A stretch of 64,000 bases of DNA from Nonomuraea wenchangensis. GTDB taxonomy: Bacteria > Actinomycetota > Actinomycetes > Streptosporangiales > Streptosporangiaceae. The position numbers and the translations under genes were made by a program. This document shows, one piece after another, positions 44,167-53,840 of the stretch. The notes beneath the pieces were generated by a model. That model was given only the letters and a program-made list of their open reading frames with translations, did not search any database and was not told the DNA's origin. The stretch's first letter is position 1, and each line of letters opens with the position of its first letter. Where the stretch lies: contig NZ_FOHX01000025.1 of assembly GCF_900111685.1 (NCBI RefSeq), forward strand, positions 1 to 64,000. Direction: 5' to 3'.

Positions 44167-45294
44167 TCAATCTCCTGGGACGGGGGTTTCGTCGTCCAGC
44201 AGGAGGCCCGACAGAGGCAGGAGCCAGCCCGCGTGGGCGGCGCCCATGGCCGTGTCGAGCTCGGCGGGGGTCGGCATGCGGTCGCGCAGGATCGCGGGTG
44301 AGAGCAGATTCTGGAGCGCGTGCATGAGCAGGTTGGCCATCGAGTAGCCAGGGTCGATGGCCAGGGCGCGTTCGAGGGCGACGGTGGCCAGGATGTTGTC
44401 GCCCGACCGCCAAGCCGCCATCGCCAGCAGGGACGCCGCAGGTGGTGCGAAGCGCGGCTCCAAGCGGCGGGTCAGGTCTTTCCACAGCGCCACGTGGGAC
44501 TCGTCCATGAGCGTCCATGCCTCGTCGCGGATCCGGACCAGCGCGAGGTCGAGGCCCAGCCTGGCGGCCTCCAGGTCGGTGAGCCGCCCGCCCTCCTCAT
44601 GGGTAGCCAGGGCTTTGCGGACGCGGGACAGGCCCTCCGCCACGAAGGCGCGGGTGAAGGCGTCGAGGTTGGTGGCCGCCGCCAGCGCGGCCTTGACCTC
44701 GCCGGCCGCGCCGGACGTGGCGCGGCGCATCGCCAGCCGGACCGGGCCCGTGACCGGGGCGAGGGTGCGTTCGAGGGTCTCGCGATCGGGCAGGGCGACC
44801 AGGCCGTGCACCGTGGCCTCGGCGGCGATGCGGCTGCTCCCGGGGTCGTACGGGGTGCCCTCGGCGGGGCAGCAGGACGGGAGGGCGCAGACGTAGGACC
44901 AGTAGCGGCCGGCGTCGGCCCGCAGTGCCTCTCCTACGCGGACCCCGGCGCGCGCCGCCACCCGCCTGACCTCGTCCATGGCGGGGGTGACGGCCTTTCC
45001 GGGGCCGTAGCCGATGGCGACCATCTCGGTCACCTTTTCCCGTCTGAACATGGTCTCCAGGGCGTCGAGGGTGCCCGAGGACAGGGGGAGGTCCCAGCGG
45101 ACCACCATCACGGCCCGGCCGTGCTCCAAACCCACCGCGACCAGGCTGTTGGAGGGGTGGAAGCCGACGAGATAGGGGACGGCGGCCAGGATGTCCGACG
45201 GGCTGGTGAGGGTGAGGAACGGTGAAGTGGAAGCGGGGGTCGAAGGAGGGGTGAAGGGGGGCGGGGGCGAGGGCGGGGAGGTGTTGGTCGTCAT
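44167..45294 (-). CDS. DUF4192 domain protein
   Basis: A 375-residue cytosolic protein. After a Pro/Thr/Ser-rich start the DUF4192 domain is clear: LTSPSDILAAVPYLVGFHPS, NSLVAVGLEHGRAVMVVRWD, then WSYVCALPSCCPAEGTPYDP with its Cys pair, and a C-terminal helical part with MAAWRSGDNILATVALERAL, a TPR-like helix pair. This family is widespread in actinobacteria and has no established role. ATG at 45294 has no strong ribosome site. The 202 bases after the stop (43965-44166) show nothing I can name; a minisatellite lies beyond the 5' end. Confidence 0.85.
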   Translation of the reverse strand: MTTNTSPPSPPPPFTPPSTPASTSPFLTLTSPSDILAAVPYLVGFHPSNSLVAVGLEHGRAVMVVRWDLPLSSGTLDALETMFRREKVTEMVAIGYGPGKAVTPAMDEVRRVAARAGVRVGEALRADAGRYWSYVCALPSCCPAEGTPYDPGSSRIAAEATVHGLVALPDRETLERTLAPVTGPVRLAMRRATSGAAGEVKAALAAATNLDAFTRAFVAEGLSRVRKALATHEEGGRLTDLEAARLGLDLALVRIRDEAWTLMDESHVALWKDLTRRLEPRFAPPAASLLAMAAWRSGDNILATVALERALAIDPGYSMANLLMHALQNLLSPAILRDRMPTPAELDTAMGAAHAGWLLPLSGLLLDDETPVPGD

Positions 45295-45839
45295 GGACCG
45301 TCAGGGTGCCCGGAAGCGCGGGCCTGGAATGAGCCGAAGCCGATTCTGGGGATAAGCGTGCGGGCGACGGGCCGCCCTGTGGACAACGCCCGCACAGGTG
45401 GTGGCGCCCGCCCGGCCACTTGAGCGACCCATCGGATGAGGGTGGGGTGCTCGGGGCCGGCGGATGGGCACGACGCTGGGCGCAACCGGTGGCTGCGGGG
45501 TCAAGGCTGCCCCCCGGTCGCCGACCAGAGGGTGACCGACGGGTGCAGGCAAGGGCGGCCTGTGAGCGCGGACCAGAGGGTGACCGACGGCTACGGGCCA
45601 AGGAGCAGCCAGCAGGTGCGGTCAGATGGTGATCGGCCGTTCCCGGCAAGGTGCAGCCAGCGGGCACAGACCAGAGGGCGACCGACCGCTACGGGCCGAG
45701 CAGCAGCCAGCAGGCACAGACCAGGGGGGTGACCGATGGCTCCTGGCCGAGGAGCAGCCAGCGGGTGCGGATCCCCCGAGGACCATGGACGCGGATCAGA
45801 GGGTGACCGGTGGATGCGGGGCGGGGAGCGGGTGGCGGG
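45295..45839. repeat. Minisatellite of about six imperfect 48-51-bp tandem units in a 545-base gap
   Basis: Units start at 45523, 45571, 45621, 45669 and 45719, each opening with a version of GACCAGAGGGTGACCGACGG, followed by about 29 bases containing GCAGCCAGCRGG. A broken sixth unit follows after an insertion at 45770-45793 (GATCAGAGGGTGACC at 45794). The units are not multiples of three overall and no frame stays convincing, so this is probably non-coding. Bases 45295-45522 show no feature beyond the upstream side of the DUF4192 gene. Confidence 0.8.
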
Positions 45840-46601
45840 TCAGGGGGTGGTCGGGGGGTGGGGGGCCTGGATGGTGGGGGCGATGTGGTGGCGGACCAGG
45901 AAGGCGGCGCCGGCCACCGCCGCCGGCATGGCGATCACCGCCACGAACGGCACCAGGAACAGGACGAACACCGCCACCCCGAACCCCAGCGTCACGCCCA
46001 TGTTGGCGCGCAGCAGCCGGAAACGTTCCTTGCGCGCCACGCCCCGCCGCTCCAGCGCCAGCGTCGTGAGCTCGACGGTCAGGAAGAACCCGGACACCGC
46101 CGCCCCCAGCACGGGCACCACGGTCTGCCCCAGCACCGGCACGAACCCCAGCACGAACAGCGGCAGGGTGAACAGCAGCACGTAGCAGAGCGTCACCAGG
46201 CTGTCCCTGATCGAGCGCGGCAGGGTGCGCCACCACGGCTGCTCGATCTCGTCGTCCAGCGGGTCGGCCGCCGCCGACAGCCGCTCGTAGAACGGCTCGC
46301 CGATGGCGAGGGTGACCGCGGTGAACGTCACCACCGCGAGCGCCAGCCCGCCGGCGAACAGCACGATCCCGACCAGGGTGCGGAAGACGCCCTGCCAGCT
46401 CCAGGCGTCGGCGAACGGGGTCAGGAACTCGGCCAGCTCGAACGCGTACATGCCCAGGAAGATCAGCGCCACCACGTAGACGGCGAACGCGATGAGCGCG
46501 GGGATGAGCCCGAAGCCCCACCACCGGCCGTTCCTGGCCACCCAGCCGAACCCCTTGAGAAAGAAGCCGATTCCGGCCGAGAAGTCGCGCAATGATCGCA
46601 T
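45840..46601 (-). CDS. EI24/CysZ-like integral membrane protein
   Basis: A 253-residue protein with about five to six hydrophobic segments. The opening RDFSAGIGFFLKGFGWVARN and WWGFGLIPALIAFAVYVVAL, then VTFTAVTLAIGEPFYERLSA, match the EI24 domain family (bacterial CysZ-like proteins, sulfate uptake in enterobacteria). Sulfate transport is not shown for actinobacterial members. ATG at 46601 is seven bases after TAGCCT, which begins in the Maf stop codon; it may be leaderless or co-transcribed with maf, 10 bases upstream. Confidence 0.85.
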   Translation of the reverse strand: MRSLRDFSAGIGFFLKGFGWVARNGRWWGFGLIPALIAFAVYVVALIFLGMYAFELAEFLTPFADAWSWQGVFRTLVGIVLFAGGLALAVVTFTAVTLAIGEPFYERLSAAADPLDDEIEQPWWRTLPRSIRDSLVTLCYVLLFTLPLFVLGFVPVLGQTVVPVLGAAVSGFFLTVELTTLALERRGVARKERFRLLRANMGVTLGFGVAVFVLFLVPFVAVIAMPAAVAGAAFLVRHHIAPTIQAPHPPTTP

Positions 46602-46611
46602 GTCCGGCAGG

Positions 46612-47193
46612 CTAGCGCCAGAACGCCGTCACCGCGTAGCCGAGCTCGGCGAGCAGGTCGCGCAGCAGCGGCAGCGACAGGCCGAGCACGTTGCCGTGGT
46701 CGCCGTCGATGCCCTCGACGAACCAGCCGCCGCGCCCCTCGATGCTGAACGCCCCGGCCAGTCCGAGCGGTTCGCCGGTGGCGGCGTAGGCGGCGATCTC
46801 CTCGTCGGACGGCTGCCCGAAGCGCACCACGGTGGTCGCCACCTCGGCGACCTGCCGTCCGGCGGCGACGTCGATGACGCAGTGGCCGGTCACGAGGCGG
46901 CCGGTGCGGCCACGCATGATCCGCCACCGCTCCACGACCTCCTCCGCGGAGGCCGGCTTGCCGTAGGGGCGGCCGTCGAGCTCCAGGATGGAGTCGCAGC
47001 CGATGACCACGCCCTGGTCGAGCCCGTCCGCGACGGCCTCGGCCTTGGCCCTCGCCAGCACGAGGCTGAGCGCGGCCGGGCTGTGCGCGGTGTAGGCGTC
47101 CTCGTCGACCCCGCTGACGATCACCTTGGGGTCGAGGCCGGCGTGGCGCAGCAGGGCCAGGCGGGCGGGAGAGGCGGAAGCCAGAACGATCAC
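46612..47193 (-). CDS. maf: Maf-family nucleoside triphosphate pyrophosphatase
   Basis: A 193-residue Maf/Ham1-like protein that hydrolyses non-canonical or modified nucleotides (dTTP/UTP types). It starts with the hallmark [20 protein letters not shown], then [38 protein letters not shown] (metal-binding Asp) and [16 protein letters not shown] start at 47193. It lies in a run of minus-strand genes with the EI24 protein downstream and the DUF937 gene upstream (26-base gap), a likely operon. Confidence 0.95.
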   Translation of the reverse strand: MIVLASASPARLALLRHAGLDPKVIVSGVDEDAYTAHSPAALSLVLARAKAEAVADGLDQGVVIGCDSILELDGRPYGKPASAEEVVERWRIMRGRTGRLVTGHCVIDVAAGRQVAEVATTVVRFGQPSDEEIAAYAATGEPLGLAGAFSIEGRGGWFVEGIDGDHGNVLGLSLPLLRDLLAELGYAVTAFWR

Positions 47194-47219
47194 CGGACAA
47201 GCCTACCGGTCGCGACCGG

Positions 47220-47807
47220 TCACCAGTCGGGAAGGGACGTTCCGGGCAGTCCGCCGTAGATCCCGGGACGGCCGGGGCCGGGGCCGAAGATGTGGTCGAG
47301 CAGTTCGTCGAGGAGTTCGCGGCGCGCGTCGGGCAGGGCGGCGCGCTCGCGTTCGAGCTCGTCGACCAGGGCGTCCGCGTCGAGGTCGCGGCCGTCGGCC
47401 CGGGTGGCCAGGAGGTACATCACCATGGGGGCGATCAGCGGCAGCAGCTTCATCATGGCGCCGGTGTCGACGCCGAACAGCCGCCCCAGCCCGGTCGCCG
47501 CCGCCTCGGTGCCCTGCCCGCCGAGCACGTGGCCGAGGATGCTGTGGCCGTCGCGGGTGAGCGAGGCCACGTCGCCGTCGAAGGGGTCGGCGTCGACGTG
47601 GTCCTCCAGCGCGCCGCGCAGGGCGTCGGCCCCGTCGGGGTACTGCACGTTGCGGGCGAGGCCGCCGATGACGATGCCGGTGACGGCCTGGACGATGTCG
47701 CGGGCCTTGTCCTCGTCGGTGCCGAGCATGGCGGCGGTCTGCTCCACGCCCGGCCGGCCGAGTTGGTCGAGCAGCTGCTGGTCGAGGAGTTCGTCGTACG
47801 GCGTCAC
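47220..47807 (-). CDS. DUF937-like protein
   Basis: A 195-residue soluble protein. LLDQLGRPGVEQTAAMLGTD and VTGIVIGGLARNVQ, then HSILGHVLGGQGTEAA and LFGVDTGAMMKLLPLIAPMVMYLL give the DUF937 pattern (relatives include YidB). The function is unknown. GTG start at 47807. It is followed by maf after 26 bases and preceded by a 109-base gap to ftsH. Confidence 0.82.
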   Translation of the reverse strand: MTPYDELLDQQLLDQLGRPGVEQTAAMLGTDEDKARDIVQAVTGIVIGGLARNVQYPDGADALRGALEDHVDADPFDGDVASLTRDGHSILGHVLGGQGTEAAATGLGRLFGVDTGAMMKLLPLIAPMVMYLLATRADGRDLDADALVDELERERAALPDARRELLDELLDHIFGPGPGRPGIYGGLPGTSLPDW

Positions 47808-47916
47808 GGCTCTCCTCCGATCCTCGGCGCTCGAAGGCTCCTGACGCTACAGGTGCCCATGACACCGCCCGACAACCGCCGCACAATGCCCGCTTTGTGC
47901 TAATTCTCGGGAAAAA

Positions 47917-49869
47917 TCAGGAGGTGACGTCGGCCTTCGACTGGCTGGCCAGACCGGCCGCGGCGTACGCGTCGGCCTCGTCCAGCGTCTCGTGCTCCAG
48001 CAGCGCCGCCACGATCGCCTCCAGCTTGTCGCGGTTGTCGGTGAGCACCTGGACCGCGCGCTCGTAGCACTGCTCCACGATGCGCCGCGCCTCCTCGTCC
48101 ACGGTGGCGAGGGTGGCGGCGCTGGCCTGCGGCTGCGAGCCGTCGTTGGGCAGGATGGTGAGCGGGCCGACCTTCTCCGACATGCCCCAGCGGCCGACCA
48201 TGCCCCGGGCGATCATGGTGACCTGTTCGAGGTCGTTCTCGGCGCCGGTGGTGATGACGCCGTAGATGACCTGCTCGGCCGCCATGCCGCCGAGCGCGCC
48301 GGTGATGCGGCCGCGGAGGTATTGCTCGTCGTAGGCGTAGCGGTCGGTGTCGGGGGTGGACAGCGTCACGCCGAGCGCGCGCCCGCGCGGGATGATCGAG
48401 ATCTTCCTGACCGGGTCGGCGCCGGGCTGGAGCATGCCGAGCAGCGCGTGACCGGCCTCGTGGTAGGCGGTGCGGGTGCGCTCCTCCTCCGGCATCACGA
48501 TGCTGCGGGCCGCGCCGAGCTGCAGCTTCTCCAGCGCGTCGGTGAAGTCGGATCTGGTGACCTTCTCCTTGCCGCGCTTGGCGGCGAGCAGGGCCGACTC
48601 GTTGACGAGGTTGGCCAGGTCGGCGCCGGTCATGCCGGGCGTGGTCTTGGCGAGCTGGTCGAGGCTGACCTCGGCGTCCAGCGGGACGCCGCGGGTGTGC
48701 ACGCCGAGGATCGCGGTGCGCCCGGCGGCGTCCGGCAGCCCCACCTGCACGGTCCGGTCGAACCGGCCGGGGCGCAGCAGCGCCGGGTCGAGGATCTCGG
48801 GACGGTTGGTGGCGCCGATGACGATGACGCCCTCGGCCCCGGAGAAGCCGTCCATCTCGGTGAGGATCTGGTTGAGCGTCTGCTCGCGCTCGTCGTGGCC
48901 GCCGATGCCGCCCGCGCCGCCCCTGGCCCGGCCGATGGCGTCGATCTCGTCGATGAACACGATCGACGGCGCCACCTTGCGCGCCTCCTCGAACAGGTCG
49001 CGTACGCGCGAGGCGCCCACGCCGACGATCATCTCGATGAACTCGGAGGCGGAGGCGGAGAAGTAGGGGACCTTGGCCTCGCCCGCGACGGCCCTGGCCA
49101 GCAGCGTCTTGCCGGTGCCGGGCGGGCCGGCGAGCAGCACGCCCTTGGGCAGCTTGGCGCCGAGCCGGCGGTATTTGCCCGGGTCCTTGAGGTAGTCGAC
49201 GATCTCGACCAGCTCGTTCTCGACCTCGTCGATGCCGGCGACGTCGTCGAAGGTGACCCGCACCTGCCCGGCCTCGACCGGCTTGGCCGCCTTGGACTTG
49301 CCGAGGCCGCCGAGCCCGCCGCCGCCCATCATGCTGGCGCCGCGCCGCATGATCCAGATCCACAGGCCGGCCAGCAGCAGCACGGGCAGCAGCGACAGCA
49401 GCAGGTTGGAGAAGAAGCCGCGGGTGAGCGGCTTGGAGGTGATCTCCACCTGGCCGCTGCGGAGCTGCTGGTCGAGCTGGTCGGTGTTGGCGAAGGCGGG
49501 GATCTCGGTGGAGAACCTCGTGTACGTGGCGCCGCCGTCGGGGTTCTTCGCCGCGCTCCTCAGGTCGCCCTCGACCGACAGGCCCTGGGCGGAGATGTCC
49601 TTGACGTTCTTGGCGTCGACCTGGGTGGTGAACTCGGTGTACGAGATGGTCTCCACCGACTCGTTGTCGACGAACGACGACACGACGAAGAAGCCCGCGT
49701 ACACGACCAGCAGCGTGACGACAAACCGCCACCAATTGATCTTGGGCCGGCCGCCGGGCGTGCCGGGCAGGCCCTCAGAGCGCCAGGGCGGCTTGCCCTT
49801 GCCCTTGCCTGGTGCCTGCGGCGGTCCAGAGCGTTCCACGGCGTCCACTCCCCACGTCGCCGCCACCAT
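47917..49869 (-). CDS. ftsH: ATP-dependent zinc metalloprotease FtsH
   Basis: A 650-residue membrane AAA+ protease that extracts and degrades membrane and regulatory proteins. Two membrane helices (about 47-66 and 154-174) frame an outer domain. The AAA module has Walker A GPPGTGKT (248-255), Walker B FIDEID (305-310), the second region of homology [20 protein letters not shown], and zinc motif HEAGH (470-474) with the distal Asp in [10 protein letters not shown]. The N-terminus carries a Gly/Lys/Pro-rich extension. ATG at 49869. It follows the hypothetical membrane protein by seven bases, so both share a transcript. folE and ftsH-hpt neighbours typical of the main ftsH locus are absent, so this may be a second copy. 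Confidence 0.96.
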   Translation of the reverse strand: MVAATWGVDAVERSGPPQAPGKGKGKPPWRSEGLPGTPGGRPKINWWRFVVTLLVVYAGFFVVSSFVDNESVETISYTEFTTQVDAKNVKDISAQGLSVEGDLRSAAKNPDGGATYTRFSTEIPAFANTDQLDQQLRSGQVEITSKPLTRGFFSNLLLSLLPVLLLAGLWIWIMRRGASMMGGGGLGGLGKSKAAKPVEAGQVRVTFDDVAGIDEVENELVEIVDYLKDPGKYRRLGAKLPKGVLLAGPPGTGKTLLARAVAGEAKVPYFSASASEFIEMIVGVGASRVRDLFEEARKVAPSIVFIDEIDAIGRARGGAGGIGGHDEREQTLNQILTEMDGFSGAEGVIVIGATNRPEILDPALLRPGRFDRTVQVGLPDAAGRTAILGVHTRGVPLDAEVSLDQLAKTTPGMTGADLANLVNESALLAAKRGKEKVTRSDFTDALEKLQLGAARSIVMPEEERTRTAYHEAGHALLGMLQPGADPVRKISIIPRGRALGVTLSTPDTDRYAYDEQYLRGRITGALGGMAAEQVIYGVITTGAENDLEQVTMIARGMVGRWGMSEKVGPLTILPNDGSQPQASAATLATVDEEARRIVEQCYERAVQVLTDNRDKLEAIVAALLEHETLDEADAYAAAGLASQSKADVTS

Positions 49870-49876
49870 GATCCTT

Positions 49877-50806
49877 CTAGCCTAGAACACGCACCCCCGA
49901 GGCCACGCGGGCGATGTCGCTCCACTGCTTGCGCTGCGCGTCAGGCACTGTCACGAACGCCAAACCCGGCTTGGACATTCCCCCGTCCACCACGACCACC
50001 GCCGCGCGCGAGGAGCGCTTGCCGTACGTGACCCGGTAGACGAGCATCCAGCCGTGCCTGACCGGCTGCGAGGCCAGCCAGGTGATGCGGGCGCCCTTCG
50101 GGTGATGGTTGAGCGTCCAGCGGGCGGCGAGCAGCGCACTGTCGCGCGGCGACTTCTGCTCCATGATCGGCAGCGGGCAGGTGACGAACATGCCCCGTAC
50201 CGTGCCGCCGCGCAGCCGCGGCAGCACCTGCCTGGTGGTGAACGGCGCCGGCCCGTACGTCTTCCAGGGCTTCGGCAGCTTCGGCACGGCGAGGCCGCTC
50301 CGCCGGTCCTTGGTCACCCGGCGGGAGGGGGCCGGGAGCCGCATGCGCTTGACCTTCGCGGTCAGCTCGGGGACGCGGGGGTCGGCGTACAGGGCCTCCA
50401 TGGCGGTGTAGCCGGGGGCCAGGGACGTGCCGGGCGTCGGCGTGACCTGGGCGGCGGGCGCGGCCGGGGTCACGGTCTCCGACGGTGACGCCGACGCGGA
50501 CGCCGACGCGGACACGGACACCGACGCCTCCGCGGAGGGGCCGGACGAGGGCTGCGCGGCCGGCGGCGCGGTTACCGGCCCCGCGACGACCCCGTCCGGC
50601 TCCGACGGGAGCACCACGACCACCGCCACGGCGGCCGCCGCGACGGCGGCGGCCACGGCGAGGCCCCGGTACACCACCCGCATACGGATGTCACCGATGC
50701 GGGAGCGTTCGGGCGGAGAGGTAAGGGTTCTGGGCTTGGTCGCGGTTCTCACACGGGAACCCTTGATCTCATCTTCCCCATCGAGCACGACGGGAGCGTA
50801 CGACAT
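49877..50806 (-). CDS. Predicted exported/membrane-anchored protein upstream of ftsH
   Basis: A 309-residue protein of unknown function: basic N-terminus, one hydrophobic helix (about 46-66, [18 protein letters not shown]), a Ser/Ala/Pro/Thr-rich linker with alternating [16 protein letters not shown], and an outer domain ([56 protein letters not shown]). ATG at 50806 or GTG at 50752 (after AAGGG) may be the start; with the latter the helix is closer to the N-terminus. It is divergent from the DUF3616 gene and seven bases upstream of ftsH, so it could be an FtsH partner or substrate, which is speculation. Confidence 0.75.
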   Translation of the reverse strand: MSYAPVVLDGEDEIKGSRVRTATKPRTLTSPPERSRIGDIRMRVVYRGLAVAAAVAAAAVAVVVVLPSEPDGVVAGPVTAPPAAQPSSGPSAEASVSVSASASASASPSETVTPAAPAAQVTPTPGTSLAPGYTAMEALYADPRVPELTAKVKRMRLPAPSRRVTKDRRSGLAVPKLPKPWKTYGPAPFTTRQVLPRLRGGTVRGMFVTCPLPIMEQKSPRDSALLAARWTLNHHPKGARITWLASQPVRHGWMLVYRVTYGKRSSRAAVVVVDGGMSKPGLAFVTVPDAQRKQWSDIARVASGVRVLG

Positions 50807-50823
50807 ATCCCGCCATTACGTAT

Positions 50824-51837
50824 GTGATGCGACCGAAGTGCAATCATGACGTCGTGCAACAGGTGGAGCTCCGCTTCGATCACGCCTCGCGGGCGTCCCA
50901 GACCCATACGAACCTCTCGGCGCTCCGCCAGAGCCCCCACGGCGTCTGGGTGGCCGGCGACGAGACCGCCTCCTTCGAGCATCTGGCCTGGACCGGCGAC
51001 CACTTCGGCGACCAGCGCACGTTCCGCCTGGCGGACTACATCGACCTGCCCGCAGGCCCCGACGACGAGGCCGACATCGAGGGCATGGCGCGGGCCGGTG
51101 GGCACCTGTGGGTGGTCGGCTCGCACAGCCTCAAGCGCAGGCGGGTCAAGTCGAAGGACCCGGCCAAGGCCGCCGCCCGCCTGGCCACCCTGGTCAGGGA
51201 GGAGAACCGCTACATCCTCGCCCGGCTGCCGCTGCACGGCGAGGAGCCCGGCGCGGGGGCGGTGCTGTCCGGGGAACGCGGCCTCGCGGCGCACCTGCGC
51301 GAGGACCCGCATCTCGGGCCGTTCCTGGCGATTCCCGGCAAGGACAACGGCCTCGACGTCGAGGGCATCGCCGTGGTGGGCGAGCGGGTCTACCTCGGGC
51401 TGCGCGGCCCGGTGCTGCGCGGCTGGGCGGTGGTGCTGGAGCTGCGGCTGGAGGAGACGGGACGGGGGCGGCTGCGGCTGCGCGAGCCGTACCGCAAGCA
51501 CTTCCTCGACCTCGGCGGGCTCGGCGTGCGGGACCTGTGCCCCGACGGCGACCCGGACGGCGACCCGGACGACTGCGGACTGCTGATGCTCACCGGCCCG
51601 TCCATGGCGCTCGACGGCCCGGTGCACGTGCGGCGCTGGTGGCCGGGGCGGCGGTCGGGCGTGGTGCCCGCGGGCGAGCTGGAGGTCGTCATGGACCTGC
51701 CGTACGGGGCCGGCTGCGACCATCCCGAGGGGCTGGCGCGGCTGGCCGACGGCCGGCTGATGGTCGTCTACGACAGCCCGTCGCCGGCCCGGATCACCCC
51801 GGCCGGCGGCGTGCTGGCCGACGTCTTCACGATCTAG
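50824..51837 (+). CDS. DUF3616 domain protein
   Basis: A 337-residue cytosolic protein with DUF3616 features: VELRFDHASRASQTHTNLSA, WVAGDETASFEHL, ADIEGMARAGGHLWVVGSHS, DNGLDVEGIAVVGERVYLGL and CDHPEGLARLADGRLMVVYD. Repeated four-strand blocks suggest a beta-propeller-like fold. The function is unknown. The start is uncertain: the GTG at 50824 adds ten residues before the family sequence, and a GTG at 50854 (QQVELRF) is equally likely. It overlaps the convergent Pth2 gene by 11 bases. Confidence 0.8.
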   Translation: MMRPKCNHDVVQQVELRFDHASRASQTHTNLSALRQSPHGVWVAGDETASFEHLAWTGDHFGDQRTFRLADYIDLPAGPDDEADIEGMARAGGHLWVVGSHSLKRRRVKSKDPAKAAARLATLVREENRYILARLPLHGEEPGAGAVLSGERGLAAHLREDPHLGPFLAIPGKDNGLDVEGIAVVGERVYLGLRGPVLRGWAVVLELRLEETGRGRLRLREPYRKHFLDLGGLGVRDLCPDGDPDGDPDDCGLLMLTGPSMALDGPVHVRRWWPGRRSGVVPAGELEVVMDLPYGAGCDHPEGLARLADGRLMVVYDSPSPARITPAGGVLADVFTI

Positions 51838-52486
51838 CGACCCGGCCCCGGAGCCAGGGCGCGTCGGCGACGAACGTGCACGAGCCCGGCTCGATCTCGG
51901 TGAACCCGGCGTCGCGCACGACCGGCAGCCCGGCCGCGACCATGGCGTCGAAGTCGTCCCGCGCCGGGGCCGTACGGACCGAGACGGCCAGCCCGGCGGC
52001 CCGCCAGGCCGCGCGCCCGGCGGCGTCGCTGGCCCACCAGGCGAGCTGGGCCGCGTGCCCGGCCTGCGCCATGGCCTTGCCCGCGGTCATCTCCAGGCCG
52101 GGGTTGGCCCACAGGACCGGGGGGACGGCGGGCGGCGGCTCGTGGGCGTCGCTCAGCTCGGTGCCCCCGACCTGCAGCCGGGCGAGGTCGCGCGGCCAGT
52201 CGTCCAGCGGCACCGGCGGATGGACGCGGACCTCGGCCGTGCGGTGCTCGACCGTACGGCCGGGCAGCGCCACGGCCCGCCGCCACTCGGCGCCGCGCGC
52301 CCTGCGCACGACCTTGCGGATCTTCCCGGTGGACTGCCAGGCGTGCAGCTCGGCGGCCCACTCCCCCGGGTCGTCGAGCAGGCCGAGCACCGCCATGGCG
52401 GCGGCCTCCAGCGCGTCGGTGCGTTCGGGGGGCGTGGCCCGCTCGATCCTGACGACCAGCGGCAGCACGTACAACTCTTCGTTCAT
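51827..52486 (-). CDS. PTH2-family peptidyl-tRNA hydrolase-like protein
   Basis: A 219-residue protein. The PTH2 core is in the second half: LEMTAGKAMAQAGHAAQLAWW (Lys, Gln and His of the Pth2 motif) and VRTAPARDDFDAMVAAGLPVVRDAGFTEIEPGSCTF, with the conserved late GSCT-like end. Pth2 enzymes release tRNA from peptidyl-tRNA; the N-terminal 100 residues are an actinobacterial extension. ATG at 52486 overlaps the stop of the upstream MFS gene by 4 bp, so they are coupled although no functional link is evident. Confidence 0.82.
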   Translation of the reverse strand: MNEELYVLPLVVRIERATPPERTDALEAAAMAVLGLLDDPGEWAAELHAWQSTGKIRKVVRRARGAEWRRAVALPGRTVEHRTAEVRVHPPVPLDDWPRDLARLQVGGTELSDAHEPPPAVPPVLWANPGLEMTAGKAMAQAGHAAQLAWWASDAAGRAAWRAAGLAVSVRTAPARDDFDAMVAAGLPVVRDAGFTEIEPGSCTFVADAPWLRGRVARS

Positions 52487-53769
52487 CGGGTCCTAGCATG
52501 CCTGATCGCCAGGGACATGCCGGCGGCGAGGAGGCAGAGCGCGCCCGCCGCGTACCAGGCGAGGTCGTAGGCGCCGAGGTGGTCGCGGGTGAGCCCGGCG
52601 GCGACGGCGGCGAACGCGGCCCCCACCTGGTGGGAGGCGAACACCCAGCCGAACACCACGGCCCCGTCCGCGCCGTAGATGCGGCGGCACAGCGCCACGG
52701 TGGGCGGCACGGTCGCCACCCAGTCCAGGCCGTAGAAGATGATGAAGATCAGCATGCTGGGCTCGGTCGTGGCCGCGAACAGGCTGGGCAGCACCATCAG
52801 CGACAGCCCGCGCAGCCCGTAGTAGAGGCCGAGCAGCACCTTCGGGTCGATCCTGTCGCTCAGCCAGCCCGAGGCGACGGTGCCGGCGATGTCGAAGATC
52901 CCGATGACGGCGAGCAGCCCGGCCGCGACGGGCTCGGCCATGCCGTGGTCGTGGGCGGCGGGGATGAAGTGGGTGCCGACCAGGCCGTTCGTGCTCGCGC
53001 CGCAGATCGCGAAGCCGCCCGCCAGCAGCCAGAACGGGCGCGTGCGTGCCGCCCGGCCGAGCACGGCGAGCGCGCGGAGCGCCGCGTTGCCGCTGCCGGG
53101 GGCCGGGCGTTCCTGGCCCGGCTCCGCGCCGAGCGCCGTCGTTCCGATGTCCTCGGGGCGGTCGCGCAGCAGCCACCACACGAACGGCACCACCGCCAGC
53201 GCCGCCCCGGCGACCGCGATCGAGGCCCAGCGCCAGCCGGGACCCTCGGCCAGCCAGGCGAGAACGGGCAGGAAGACGAGCTGCCCGGTCGCGCCGGCCG
53301 CCGTGAGGATGCCGGTGACCAGCCCCCGGTGCCTGACGAACCAGCGGTCCACCACGGTCGCGGCGAACACCAGCGCCATCGAGCCGGTTCCGAGCCCGAC
53401 GAAGATGCCCCAGAACAGCAGGAGATGCCAGCTCGCCGTCATGAACACGGTCAGCCCGCTGCCCGCCGCGATCAGCAGCAGGGCCAGCGCGACCACGCGG
53501 CGCATGCCGAACCGGTCCATGAGCGCGGCGGCGAAGGGGGCGGTGAGGCCGTACAGGACCAGGTTGACCGACACCGCCAGCGAGACGGTGCCGGTGGACC
53601 AGCCGAACTCCGCGCGCAGCGGCGTGATCAGCACGCCCGGCGTGGCCCGGAACCCGGCCGCGCCCAGGATCGCCACGAAGGCGACGGCCGCCACGTACCA
53701 GGCGCGGTGCGGGCCGCGGCGGATCGGCCCGGCGACGGGGGCGCGGGCGGGGGTGGTGCTGGAGGTCAT
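52483..53769 (-). CDS. MFS transporter (oxalate/formate antiporter-like, OFA type)
   Basis: A 428-residue permease with 12 predicted helices. LITPLRAEFGWSTGTVSLAVSVNLV and LMDRFGMRRVVALALLLIAAG, with TGILTAAGATGQLVFLPVLAWL, resemble monocarboxylate/oxalate-formate type MFS carriers. Helix 7 region WLLAGGFAICGASTNGLVGTHF fits too. The substrate is unknown. ATG at 53769 is 71 bases from the divergent GlxA-type regulator start, which probably controls it; the gap has two CCAAT-containing copies (TGCCAATGAG and AGCCAATATG). The stop overlaps the Pth2 start. Confidence 0.9.
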   Translation of the reverse strand: MTSSTTPARAPVAGPIRRGPHRAWYVAAVAFVAILGAAGFRATPGVLITPLRAEFGWSTGTVSLAVSVNLVLYGLTAPFAAALMDRFGMRRVVALALLLIAAGSGLTVFMTASWHLLLFWGIFVGLGTGSMALVFAATVVDRWFVRHRGLVTGILTAAGATGQLVFLPVLAWLAEGPGWRWASIAVAGAALAVVPFVWWLLRDRPEDIGTTALGAEPGQERPAPGSGNAALRALAVLGRAARTRPFWLLAGGFAICGASTNGLVGTHFIPAAHDHGMAEPVAAGLLAVIGIFDIAGTVASGWLSDRIDPKVLLGLYYGLRGLSLMVLPSLFAATTEPSMLIFIIFYGLDWVATVPPTVALCRRIYGADGAVVFGWVFASHQVGAAFAAVAAGLTRDHLGAYDLAWYAAGALCLLAAGMSLAIRHARTR

Positions 53770-53840
53770 GCGGCAATCCTGGGGGTTCTGCCAATGAGGG
53801 GACGAGTGGCCGGAAAGCCAATATGTGCAAGAATCCGGCC

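Noticed and set aside
45420-46069. Overlapping plus-strand frames through the minisatellite
   Set aside because: They merely translate the repeat (DQRVTDG-type), change frame between units and lack start signals.
47992-50031. 679-codon open frame antisense to ftsH
   Set aside because: Shadow of ftsH codon bias; ftsH motifs are complete on the other strand.
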